A stretch of DNA of 8,833 bases from JBKBRC01 sp046292345 (lineage in GTDB: Bacteria > Bacteroidota > Rhodothermia > Rhodothermales > Rubricoccaceae), in the NCBI GenBank assembly GCA_046292345.1, contig JBKBRC010000073.1, positions 1-8,833 of the forward strand. Reading direction: 5' to 3'. The notes below the pieces were generated by a model. It saw only the letters and a list, made by a program, of their open reading frames with translations. It searched no databases and was not told where the DNA came from. This document shows positions 1 to 7,234 of this stretch, in pieces. A program made the position numbers and the translations under genes. Numbering within the stretch: position 1 is the first letter of the stretch; every line of letters begins with the position of its first letter.

Positions 1-1547
1 GCGTACGGCCCGAGCCCGATCCGCGCGAGCGCCTCGCCCGAGACGGCGCGGTTGTTGGCCGTCCAGACGAGGCCGTCGGGCGGGTTGAGCAGGCGCGGGA
101 CCTCGTCCGGACCGAGCCATCCGCCCCACCGCGCGTCGGGATCGGTGGAGGGGACGGGGCGCTGGCCGTCGCGGCCGACGCGGCGGGGCACGCGCCCGGC
201 GGTCGTCCAGCCGACGTGCCCGCGAGCGTCGGCGAGGGTGAAGTTCTGGGCCGGAATGCCGACGCGCGCCCCGAGCGCGAGCGCCTCCTCGGCCGAGGCC
301 GCCTCCTCGAGCTCGAGCAGCGCGAGGTTGAACGCCTCGGGCCGGTGGGCCGTCCACTGCACGGCGAGCGGGGCGCCGTCGTGGCCGGTGAGCAGGACGG
401 GCCCGAAGGGGGAGCGCACGACCTCGAGCGGGACCGGCTCGCCGCCGGCGACGGCGATCGTCTCGCGGAGCGTGTCGAGCGGCGCCTCGCCGGCGGCGGT
501 GCGCACGACGCCCGGCCGGGCCATCTCGAGCCGCACGAGGTCGATATAGTCGCCGTAGGAGTTGGTGAAGCTCCAGGCCACGCGCCCGGTCGAGCCGACG
601 ATTACGAGGGGCGTGCCCGGTAGCGTCACGCCGGCGACGCGGCGCGGCGTGCCGTCGGCGCCGGGGAAGGCGAGCGCGGCGCGGAACCAGATGTGCGGCA
701 GGCGTAGCCCGAGGTGCATGTCGCCGGCGAGCAGCGCCGCGGCGCCCTCGGCCGTGCGCGACCCCGCCACCGCCCAGGCGTTGCTGCCGGCCGCGGGCGA
801 GTCTACGGCGCGGAGGTCGGGGGGCGCCGGCTCCGGCCGGAAGCCGCCGAGCTCGTCGGGTGCGGGCACGCGTAGCGGGGGCGCCTCGCCGCCGTCGAGC
901 GGTGCGTCCCACTCGTCGCCGCGGGGGAGCAGGAGAGCGACGAGCGCTGGCGGGAGCGTGGCGTCGAGCGCGGCGTACTGCGCCTCCTCGGGCATGGCCT
1001 CGAGCTGGAGGTCGATGAACATGGCCGCGGCGACGAGGAAGCTGTCCTCTTCGCGCCAGGGGGCGGGCGCTTGCCGGAGCACGGCGTACTCCCATGGCCG
1101 CGCGCCGAGTGCGCCGAGGCCGGCGTTGACGCCCTCGGCGTAGGCCGAGAGTACGGCCCGGTGCGCGGGCGGGAGCGACTCGACGGCCGCACGCGCGGTG
1201 GGCCGGAAGCCGTGCGGCCGGTGGCGGCGGTCTACCGGCACCAGGTCAGCGCCGAGCAGCGCCGCGAGCTCGCCGGCCGCGGCACGGCGCAGCAGGTCCA
1301 TCTGGAAGAAGCGCTCCTGCGCGTGCACGAAGCCGAGCGCGCGCGCGGCGTCGGCGCGCGAGGCGGCCGAGATGAGCGGCACGCCGAGGCTGTCCCGGGC
1401 GACGGTCGCCTCGGCCGAGAGACCGGGCAGGTGCGCGGTGCCCTCGAGCACGGGCAGGCTGGCCCGGACGAAAAGCGCCGCCCCGCCCGTGCCGGCGGCG
1501 AGCAGCAGCGCGAGCACGAGCGAGGCGGCGATCAGGAAGCGGCGCAT
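1..1547 (-). CDS. Penicillin acylase family (Ntn-hydrolase, peptidase S45-like) protein, C-terminus cut by window edge
   Basis: The frame is open from an ATG at 1547-1545 to base 1, giving 515 residues of a family usually 700-850 long. It opens with a hydrophobic signal or signal-anchor (residues about 4-26), so the enzyme is probably periplasmic or membrane-anchored. The alpha-chain part has the family pattern RDSLGVPLISA (51-61) and GFVHAQERFFQMDLLRR (72-88). The self-cleavage site reads AAGSNAWAV: the Ser at residue 255 would become the N-terminal nucleophile of the beta chain after cleavage at Gly-Ser. Further family landmarks follow: GDMHLGLRLP, VAWSFTN, QNFTLAD and WTANNR. The Asn pair near residues 498-499 (beta 244-245) lies about where the oxyanion-hole Asn beta-241 of penicillin G acylase lies; this correspondence is inferred from spacing. 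Members hydrolyse amides, including beta-lactam side chains and acyl-homoserine lactones; the substrate here cannot be read. It starts 78 bp after the M28 peptidase gene and may be cotranscribed with it. Family is secure, substrate is not. Confidence 0.93.
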   Translation of the reverse strand, partial: MRRFLIAASLVLALLLAAGTGGAALFVRASLPVLEGTAHLPGLSAEATVARDSLGVPLISAASRADAARALGFVHAQERFFQMDLLRRAAAGELAALLGADLVPVDRRHRPHGFRPTARAAVESLPPAHRAVLSAYAEGVNAGLGALGARPWEYAVLRQAPAPWREEDSFLVAAAMFIDLQLEAMPEEAQYAALDATLPPALVALLLPRGDEWDAPLDGGEAPPLRVPAPDELGGFRPEPAPPDLRAVDSPAAGSNAWAVAGSRTAEGAAALLAGDMHLGLRLPHIWFRAALAFPGADGTPRRVAGVTLPGTPLVIVGSTGRVAWSFTNSYGDYIDLVRLEMARPGVVRTAAGEAPLDTLRETIAVAGGEPVPLEVVRSPFGPVLLTGHDGAPLAVQWTAHRPEAFNLALLELEEAASAEEALALGARVGIPAQNFTLADARGHVGWTTAGRVPRRVGRDGQRPVPSTDPDARWGGWLGPDEVPRLLNPPDGLVWTANNRAVSGEALARIGLGPY

Positions 1548-1625
1548 GGAGGCGGCAGGCGGGATGCGCCGGAGGTTACGGCGGCGCGGGCCCGCGGGCG
1601 CCCCCCATGCCCGAGCCGCTCCTGC

Positions 1626-3317
1626 TCAGTCGCGGCCTTCGGAGCGGCGGCGCGTTTCGGCGAACGGCTCGGCGTCGTTCCAGGCCGGGCGCGCGTCCGA
1701 GTCGGCGAGGCGGTGGCCGAGGCGGAGCGCCACGCGCGCCTGCTGCGCCAGCCCGCCGAAGCGCATGCCCTCGTGCATGACGTCGTCCGGCTGGTGGTAG
1801 CGGTCGCGGTTGTAGGCGGCGAAGACGCTGTCGGCGTAGGAGGCCGGCTGCCCGACGAAGCGCGTGCCCGTGTTGACGAACACGCCCGGGACGCCCTCGC
1901 GCGCGAACGAGAGCTGGTCCGAGCGGAAGAAGAAGCCCTGGCCCGGCTGCGCGTCCGGCGAGACCGTCAGGCCTTCGTCCTCGGCGGCCTGCCGGAAGTA
2001 GCGCATTAGCTCGGAGCGCTCGGCGCCGATGCCGACGATGTCCTCGGTCTCGCCGTAGAGGTTGCCCGCATCGAGGTTGATGTTGGCGATGAGGCCGGCC
2101 GCCGCGATGGGCGGGTTCTGCGCGAGGTAGGCCGAGCCCAGGAGGCCGTTCTCCTCGGCCGTCACGGTGGCGAAGTAGACCGAGCGGCGGGGGCGCTCTG
2201 CCAGGCGCGCGAAGCCCTCGGCGATGGCGAGCAGCTTGGCCACGCCGGCCGCGTTGTCCACGGCGCCGTTGTAGATCTCGCCGTCGCGCATGCCGAGGTG
2301 GTCGTGGTGGGCGGTGTAGAGGACGCCCTCGTCCTGCCGATCGCGCCCGCGCAGCACGCCGATGACGTTGGTGCCGGTGAACGTGCGCGCGGTGAACGTG
2401 GCCTCGACCTGCGCCGAGACGCCGAGCGGCTGCGGGCGGAAGTCGCGCCGGGCGGCGGCGGCCTTCCAGGCCTCGAGCGTGGTGCCGGCCATGCGGGCGA
2501 GGCGCTCGGCCGTCGGCTGCGTGATCCAGCCGCGGAGCGCGAGCGCGTTCTCGAGCGGCGCGTCGAGCATGACGTGCTCTCCGCGGGCGCTGCCCTGGAG
2601 CACCTGGAAGCCGTAGCCCGCCATCTCGTCGGTGTGGATGAGGAACATGCCGCGCGCGCCGCGGCGGCGGGCCTCCTCGTACTTGTACGTCCAGCGGCCG
2701 TTGTAGGTGAGCGTGTCGGCCTGGAAGAGGCCCGGCTCCTCGGCCGTCGCCGGGGGCTCGTTGACGAAGCCGACGAGGATGCGCCCGGCCACGTCGACGT
2801 CCTTGTAGTCGTCCCAGTCGTAGCCAGGGTTCGAGATGCCGTAGCCGACGAAGACGAGCTCGCCGTCGAGCGCCGCGCGCGTGTCCGGCCGCTCCGACGA
2901 GAGGATGAAGTCGTCGAAGAAAGCGAAGACGGCCTCTTCGCCTCGGGCCGAGCGCAGGCGGAGATCGGAGACGTTCTGCGGCGTCTTTCCGCGCAGCGGG
3001 ACGGCCTGGAAGAAGCCGCCGCCGGGCGCGCCGCCTTCGAGCCCGATGCGTTCCATCTCGGCGCGGATGTAGTTGACGGCGCGTTCCTCGCCGGGCGTGC
3101 CCGTACCGCGACCCTCCATGGAGTCGGCGGCGAGCGTGGCCATGTGGCGGTAGAGCGTCGTCGTGTCGATGGCGGCGAGCGCGGCCGAGAGGCCGTCTGC
3201 GGGCGCCTCGGCGGCCGGAGCGGTGACGTTGGTGCTCTCGGTGCGGCACCCGGCGGCGACGGCGAGCGCGAGCAGGAGCAGAAGGGCGTGGCGGAGCGGG
3301 CCCGACGGAGGGTTCAT
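1626..3317 (-). CDS. M28 family zinc aminopeptidase with PA domain, exported lipoprotein
   Basis: The product is 563 residues. The N-terminus is a lipoprotein signal: hydrophobic residues 11-22, then AAGC with Cys24 as the likely lipidated residue (Ala rather than Leu at -3 is slightly off consensus). A PA (protease-associated) domain is inserted at about 150-290. The C-terminal M28 catalytic domain carries all expected cocatalytic zinc residues: His337 and Asp339 (AHHDHLG), Asp354 (GAVDNAAG), Glu388 as general base and Glu389 (TAEENGLLGS), Asp416 (NINLDAGN) and His508 (RYHQPDD). It should therefore be an active di-zinc exopeptidase removing N-terminal residues from peptides at the cell envelope. 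The layout resembles long PA-containing M28 peptidases common in Bacteroidota and relatives. The ATG at 3317 gives a complete signal peptide, which supports this start. It lies downstream of a hairpin that follows icd, and 78 bp before the penicillin-acylase gene. Exact peptide specificity is unknown. Confidence 0.95.
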   Translation of the reverse strand: MNPPSGPLRHALLLLLALAVAAGCRTESTNVTAPAAEAPADGLSAALAAIDTTTLYRHMATLAADSMEGRGTGTPGEERAVNYIRAEMERIGLEGGAPGGGFFQAVPLRGKTPQNVSDLRLRSARGEEAVFAFFDDFILSSERPDTRAALDGELVFVGYGISNPGYDWDDYKDVDVAGRILVGFVNEPPATAEEPGLFQADTLTYNGRWTYKYEEARRRGARGMFLIHTDEMAGYGFQVLQGSARGEHVMLDAPLENALALRGWITQPTAERLARMAGTTLEAWKAAAARRDFRPQPLGVSAQVEATFTARTFTGTNVIGVLRGRDRQDEGVLYTAHHDHLGMRDGEIYNGAVDNAAGVAKLLAIAEGFARLAERPRRSVYFATVTAEENGLLGSAYLAQNPPIAAAGLIANINLDAGNLYGETEDIVGIGAERSELMRYFRQAAEDEGLTVSPDAQPGQGFFFRSDQLSFAREGVPGVFVNTGTRFVGQPASYADSVFAAYNRDRYHQPDDVMHEGMRFGGLAQQARVALRLGHRLADSDARPAWNDAEPFAETRRRSEGRD

Positions 3318-3347
3318 GCCGGTGTGGAAGAAAGCGGAAGCGGGGAA

Positions 3348-3384
3348 CGAGCGGCCGGTTCAGGTGCGTGTGCCCGGCCGCTCG
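3348..3384 (-). terminator. Perfect 11-bp hairpin between icd and the M28 gene, possible terminator
   Basis: The arms CGAGCGGCCGG (3348-3358) and CCGGCCGCTCG (3374-3384) are exact reverse complements around a 15-nt loop. On the minus strand the hairpin begins 14 nt after the icd stop. It is followed by a pyrimidine-rich stretch (TTCCCCGCTTCCGCTTTC) instead of a clean T-run, so it is not a textbook rho-independent terminator. It could end or attenuate the icd transcript, or stabilise a 3' end. It leaves only about 30 nt before the M28 start codon. Confidence 0.45.
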
Positions 3385-3398
3385 CTCGGCGCGCGCGG

Positions 3399-4655
<1,257 letters not shown>

Positions 4656-4703
4656 GTGCTACGGGAAATGGCGTTGCGGCAAAGGCCGGGAAGCAAAGGC
4701 AAG

Positions 4704-4711
4704 GAAAGATA
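4704..4711 (-). promoter_or_regulatory. Possible Bacteroidota-type -7 element upstream of icd
   Basis: Read on the minus strand, these bases are TATCTTTC, matching the Bacteroidota -7 consensus TAnnTTTG except for the last base. The spot is about 49 nt before the icd ATG, which would give a leader of roughly 40 nt. I see no clear -33 TTG partner upstream, so this is a weak call based on one element. Confidence 0.28.
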
Positions 4712-4753
4712 CCCGGATGGCGTTGCCGGAGCCGGCGGCGGGGAGAGGGCCTG

Positions 4754-5572
4754 TCAGAGCCGCCCGGCAAGCGAGAGCAGGCGAAAGAGCCACACCTTGC
4801 CGGCGGCCTCGCGTACGATGGCCTTTGTCATCTTGCTCTGCCCCTCGGTGCGCTCGGTGAACACGATCGGCACCTCGACGAGACGGAAGCCCTTGCGCCA
4901 GGCGCGGTACTTCATCTCGATCTGGAACGAGTAGCCGTTCGAGCGCACGCGCGAGAGGTCGATGGCCTCGAGCACGCGGCGGCGGAAGCACGTGAAGCCG
5001 GCCGTGACGTCTTGCACGGGCAGGCGCGTGATGGCCCGCGTATAGACGCCCGCGCCGTAGGAGAGCACAAGGCGCGAGAGAGGCCAGTTCATCACGCGCA
5101 CGCCGCCCACGTAGCGGCTGCCGATGGCGAGGTCGGCGCCGCTGCCGCCTTCGGCCGGGGGCTGGCAGGCGCGCACGAGGCGGACGAGATCGGCCGGGTT
5201 GTGCGAGAAGTCGGCGTCCATCTCGCAAACGTAGCCGAAGCCGGCCGCGAGGGCCGTGCGGAAGCCGTCGAGGTAGGCACTGCCGAGGCCGAGCTTGCCG
5301 GGCCGGCGGAGCAGCCCCACACGGTCCGGATGGCGCGCCTGGAAGTCTGCCACGAGGTCGGCCGTGCCGTCGGGCGAGCCGTCGTCTACGACGAGCGCGC
5401 AGAAGCCGCCCTCGAGGGCGAGCACCTGCGCAAGCACGGCCGCGATGGTGGCGGATTCGTTGTAGGTCGGGACGACGACGACGGGGGCCGCACCGCCCTG
5501 GACGGCCGGCGGGGCGAGGAAGGGCGGGGGGGGGGTCACGAATGCGAAATCGCCGGGGAGAGCAGCGCCCAT
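4754..5572 (-). CDS. GT2 family glycosyltransferase, polyprenyl/dolichyl-phosphate mannose synthase (DPM1)-like
   Basis: With the ATG at 5572 the protein has 272 residues. DPM1-type enzymes move a sugar, usually mannose, from its nucleotide donor to polyprenyl phosphate at the cytoplasmic face of the membrane, supplying donors for envelope glycans or glycoproteins. Visible motifs are VPTYNE (about 34-39), DDGSPDGT (63-70), GLGSAYLDG, the metal-binding DAD (119-121) in MDADFSH, QDVTAGFTCFRR (187-198) and the C-terminal GQSKM (244-248). There is no C-terminal transmembrane pair, so it is the short soluble-type form. Start choice is uncertain: an in-frame ATG at 5674 and a GTG at 5539 also exist, and the 5572 ATG lies inside a perfect hairpin. 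Residues 1-30 are not conserved family sequence and include a C10 tract (see separate entry). It is transcribed divergently from pdhA, with icd 98 bp downstream. Family is confident; sugar and lipid acceptor are inferred. Confidence 0.9.
   Translation of the reverse strand: MGAALPGDFAFVTPPPPFLAPPAVQGGAAPVVVVPTYNESATIAAVLAQVLALEGGFCALVVDDGSPDGTADLVADFQARHPDRVGLLRRPGKLGLGSAYLDGFRTALAAGFGYVCEMDADFSHNPADLVRLVRACQPPAEGGSGADLAIGSRYVGGVRVMNWPLSRLVLSYGAGVYTRAITRLPVQDVTAGFTCFRRRVLEAIDLSRVRSNGYSFQIEMKYRAWRKGFRLVEVPIVFTERTEGQSKMTKAIVREAAGKVWLFRLLSLAGRL
5526..5535 (-). repeat. Homopolymer tract of 10 C (coding strand) near the 5' end of the glycosyltransferase gene
   Basis: Ten consecutive G on the plus strand read as C10 in the gene, encoding part of a Pro run just after GTGACC. 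The tract lies between all candidate starts (5674, 5572, GTG 5539) and the conserved core, which begins about 10 codons later with no ATG, GTG or TTG between. A one-base length change would therefore disconnect these starts from the catalytic domain. Homopolymer miscounting during sequencing is an alternative. Confidence 0.9.
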
Positions 5573-5591
5573 GGCGATGTGCCATGGGCGC
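5565..5591 (-). promoter_or_regulatory. Perfect 11-bp hairpin covering the glycosyltransferase start codon
   Basis: GCGCCCATGGC (5565-5575) and GCCATGGGCGC (5581-5591) are exact reverse complements with a 5-nt loop. In the minus-strand mRNA the likely start codon (5572-5570) sits in the 3' arm. A second ATG (5585-5583), in another frame, sits in the 5' arm. Such a GC-rich stem could limit ribosome access. The sequence is certain; a regulatory role is inferred. Confidence 0.55.
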
Positions 5592-5641
5592 CTGCCGCGA
5601 GTAGCGCGGGGGTGGTGGGCGGTGGGATGGCGCGCAGGATA

Positions 5642-5670
5642 CGTCCGGCGGCGCACCGCGCCGCCGGACG
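5642..5670. promoter_or_regulatory. Perfect 12-bp inverted repeat with 5-nt loop
   Basis: CGTCCGGCGGCG (5642-5653) and CGCCGCCGGACG (5659-5670) are exact reverse complements around CACCG. There is no T-run on either side, so it does not look like an intrinsic terminator. It lies about 70-100 nt upstream of the glycosyltransferase ATG and would fall in that gene's leader RNA if transcription starts near the AT-rich island. It could be a leader structure or a binding site for a dimeric regulator. Confidence 0.45.
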
Positions 5671-5702
5671 CCACACGGCGCGACGGCCGGCGTGCGTGGT
5701 AT

Positions 5703-5713
5703 GGGTATTTTAA
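5703..5713. promoter_or_regulatory. AT-rich island, possible divergent promoter core
   Basis: GGTATTTTAA is the only AT-rich run in the region. On the minus strand it offers TAAAAT (5712-5707), a -10-like hexamer about 135 nt before the glycosyltransferase ATG. On the plus strand TATTTTAA partly resembles TAnnTTTG, about 370 nt before pdhA. I find no convincing -35 or -33 partner on either strand. Confidence 0.25.
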
Positions 5714-5770
5714 CGGCTAAGCCTGAACCCTTGCGCGCGCCACCGGTACTTCCTGCTACCTGCGCCGTCG

Positions 5771-6016
5771 GCCGCGCCGTTCTGGCTGCGCCGCGCCGTT
5801 CTGGCTGCGCCGCGCCGTTCTGGCTGCGCCGCGCCGTTCTGGCNNNNNNNNNNNNNNNNNNNNNNNNNNNNNNNNNNNNNNNNNNNNNNNNNNNNNNNNN
5901 NNNNNNNNNNNNNNNNNNNNNNNNNNNNNNNNNNNNNNNNNNNGCCGCGCCGTTCTGGCTGCGCCGCGCCGTTCTGGCTGCGCCGCGCCGTTCTGGCTGC
6001 GCCGCGCCGTTCTGGC
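5771..6016. repeat. 19-bp tandem repeat (VNTR-like), true length unknown because of assembly gap
   Basis: The unit GCCGCGCCGTTCTGGCTGC occurs three full times plus 16 bases at 5771-5843, and again three full times plus 16 bases at 5944-6016, with no mismatches that I can find. A 100-N gap lies between. The unit is not a multiple of 3 and contains no stop in any frame, so long open frames across it are a by-product. The unit has only 3-4 bp of self-complementarity, so it is not a REP-type hairpin element. It sits 66 bp upstream of the pdhA start. Confidence 0.95.
5844..5943. other. Assembly gap of exactly 100 N inside the tandem repeat
   Basis: Exactly 100 undetermined bases are flanked on both sides by the same repeat in the same phase (both flanks begin at unit base 1 and end at unit base 16). 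A round 100 is the usual placeholder for a gap of unknown size, so real length and copy number cannot be read here. Confidence 0.95.
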
Positions 6017-6082
6017 GCGTCCGCGCCGGCTCTCCCGCTTTCGCCGAACCGTCCTCGCCGCATCGTCCTCCTTCGCCCCCGC

Positions 6083-7192
6083 ATGGCCGCGACCAAGACC
6101 GCCTCCAAGCGCCGCAGCGCCCCGGCCTCCAAGGCCGCCAACGGCGCCGCCAGCCACCCCTCCGACGCCGACTTCCGCTTCTACCGCGGCAGCGGCCACA
6201 CGCACGAGAGCCTGGGCCTGAGCGTCGAGACGGTGCTCGACATGTACCGCAACATGCTGCTCCAGCGGCGCTTCGAGGAGCGCGCGGCGCAGATGTACGG
6301 CCGCCAGAAGATCGCCGGCTTCCTGCACCTCTATATCGGGCAGGAGGCCGTCTCGACCGGCTCGGTGTGGGCCACCCGTCCGGACGACCCCATCATCACG
6401 GCCTACCGCGACCACGGCCTCGCGCTCGCGCGCGGCATGGATCCCGGCGCCGGCATGGCCGAGATGTACGGTAAGATCGGCGGGTGCAGCCGCGGCAAGG
6501 GCGGCTCGATGCACTTCTTCGACGTGGCCAACCACTTCTACGGCGGCCACGGCATCGTGGGCGGGCAGATCCCGGTCGGGGTCGGGCTTGCGTTCGCGTG
6601 CAAGTACAAGAAGACCGGCGGCGTCAGCCTGACCTACTTCGGCGACGGCGCTATCAACCAGGGCGCCTTCCACGAGGCGATGAACCTGGCCGCGCTCTAC
6701 AAGCTGCCCGCGCTCATCATCGTCGAAAACAACGAGTACGCGATGGGCACCGCGCTCGCGCGCTCGACCGCCGAGACGGCCCTCTACAAGCAGGCCTACG
6801 GCTACGGCATGACCGGCGCCGTCATCGACGGCATGGACCTCTTCGAGGTCTACGGCGCCATGAAGGCCCTCGCCGACGAGGCGCGTCAGGGCAAGCCCAT
6901 CTTCATCGAGATGCAGACGTACCGCTACCGCGGCCACTCGATGTCGGACCCGCAGAAGTACCGCACCAAGGAGGAGCTCGAGGCCAAGAAAGGCGAGGAC
7001 CCCATCGTGCGCGTCAAGGCGTACCTGCTCGAGCACGACCTGGCCAAGGAGGCCGACCTCGACGCGATCGACGAGGACGTCAAGGCCGAGGTGATGCGCG
7101 CGGTCGAGTTCGCCGAGCAGTCGCCCGAGCCCGACGTCTCCACGATGTACGAAGACGTCTACGTCCAGGAGGACTACCCCTTCCTCGCCTGA
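6083..7192 (+). CDS. pdhA: Pyruvate dehydrogenase E1 component, alpha subunit
   Basis: The 369-residue product is the thiamine-diphosphate-binding alpha chain of the alpha2-beta2 E1. It decarboxylates pyruvate and, with the beta chain, passes the acetyl group to lipoyl-E2 in the cytoplasm. The ThDP motif runs from GDG (187-189) to NN (216-217) with Mg-binding residues in between. Other family signatures are FLHLYIGQEAV (70-80), YRDHG (108-112), GKGGSMH (138-144) and the loop YRYRGHSMSDP (280-290), equivalent to the phosphorylation loop of mitochondrial E1 alpha. The first 25 residues are a basic, Ala/Ser/Lys-rich extension without family similarity. The ATG at 6083 is the first in frame after the tandem repeat, and no Shine-Dalgarno is present. 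pdhB follows 42 bp later and pdhC after that. A branched-chain 2-oxoacid specificity is the main alternative, but the motifs fit PDH better. Confidence 0.95.
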   Translation: MAATKTASKRRSAPASKAANGAASHPSDADFRFYRGSGHTHESLGLSVETVLDMYRNMLLQRRFEERAAQMYGRQKIAGFLHLYIGQEAVSTGSVWATRPDDPIITAYRDHGLALARGMDPGAGMAEMYGKIGGCSRGKGGSMHFFDVANHFYGGHGIVGGQIPVGVGLAFACKYKKTGGVSLTYFGDGAINQGAFHEAMNLAALYKLPALIIVENNEYAMGTALARSTAETALYKQAYGYGMTGAVIDGMDLFEVYGAMKALADEARQGKPIFIEMQTYRYRGHSMSDPQKYRTKEELEAKKGEDPIVRVKAYLLEHDLAKEADLDAIDEDVKAEVMRAVEFAEQSPEPDVSTMYEDVYVQEDYPFLA

Positions 7193-7234
7193 CCCGACCC
7201 CGCACCCGGAAACCCCAGCCCGGCATCCTCAGAC

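Larger units (their letters stand above)
5573..6082. other. Divergent intergenic region between the glycosyltransferase gene and pdhA
   Basis: This 510-bp stretch (100 bp of it undetermined) separates two outward-transcribed units, so it should hold both promoters. From left to right it contains a start-codon hairpin, a second perfect hairpin at 5642-5670, the only AT-rich island (5703-5713), a 19-bp tandem repeat interrupted by Ns (5771-6016), and a pyrimidine-rich leader before pdhA. Frames are open here on both strands, but they are composed of repeat and Ns and show no recognisable protein, so I call no gene. Confidence 0.8.

Noticed and set aside
1548..1625. GC-rich partly palindromic stretch (CCCGCGGG) between the M28 and acylase genes as a terminator
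   Set aside because: Stems are short and imperfect with no T-run. Palindromic G/C strings are expected at this base composition.
4668..4726. Direct repeat ATGGCGTTGC (4668-4677 and 4717-4726) upstream of icd
   Set aside because: Ten bases only, two copies, with no further symmetry or context suggesting a binding site.
5585..5674. Longer glycosyltransferase start at 5674
   Set aside because: The extra 34 residues are Arg/His/Pro-rich with no family similarity and include the 5642-5670 inverted repeat. The 5572 ATG gives a more usual length for the family.
5771..6016. CRISPR array
   Set aside because: The 19-bp units are directly adjacent with no unique spacers, and no cas gene is present.
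5692..6474. Open frames crossing the tandem repeat and N gap on both strands
   Set aside because: The 19-bp unit has no stop in any frame, so any frame stays open and gives a 19-residue periodic peptide by chance. The frames then run out of frame into pdhA.
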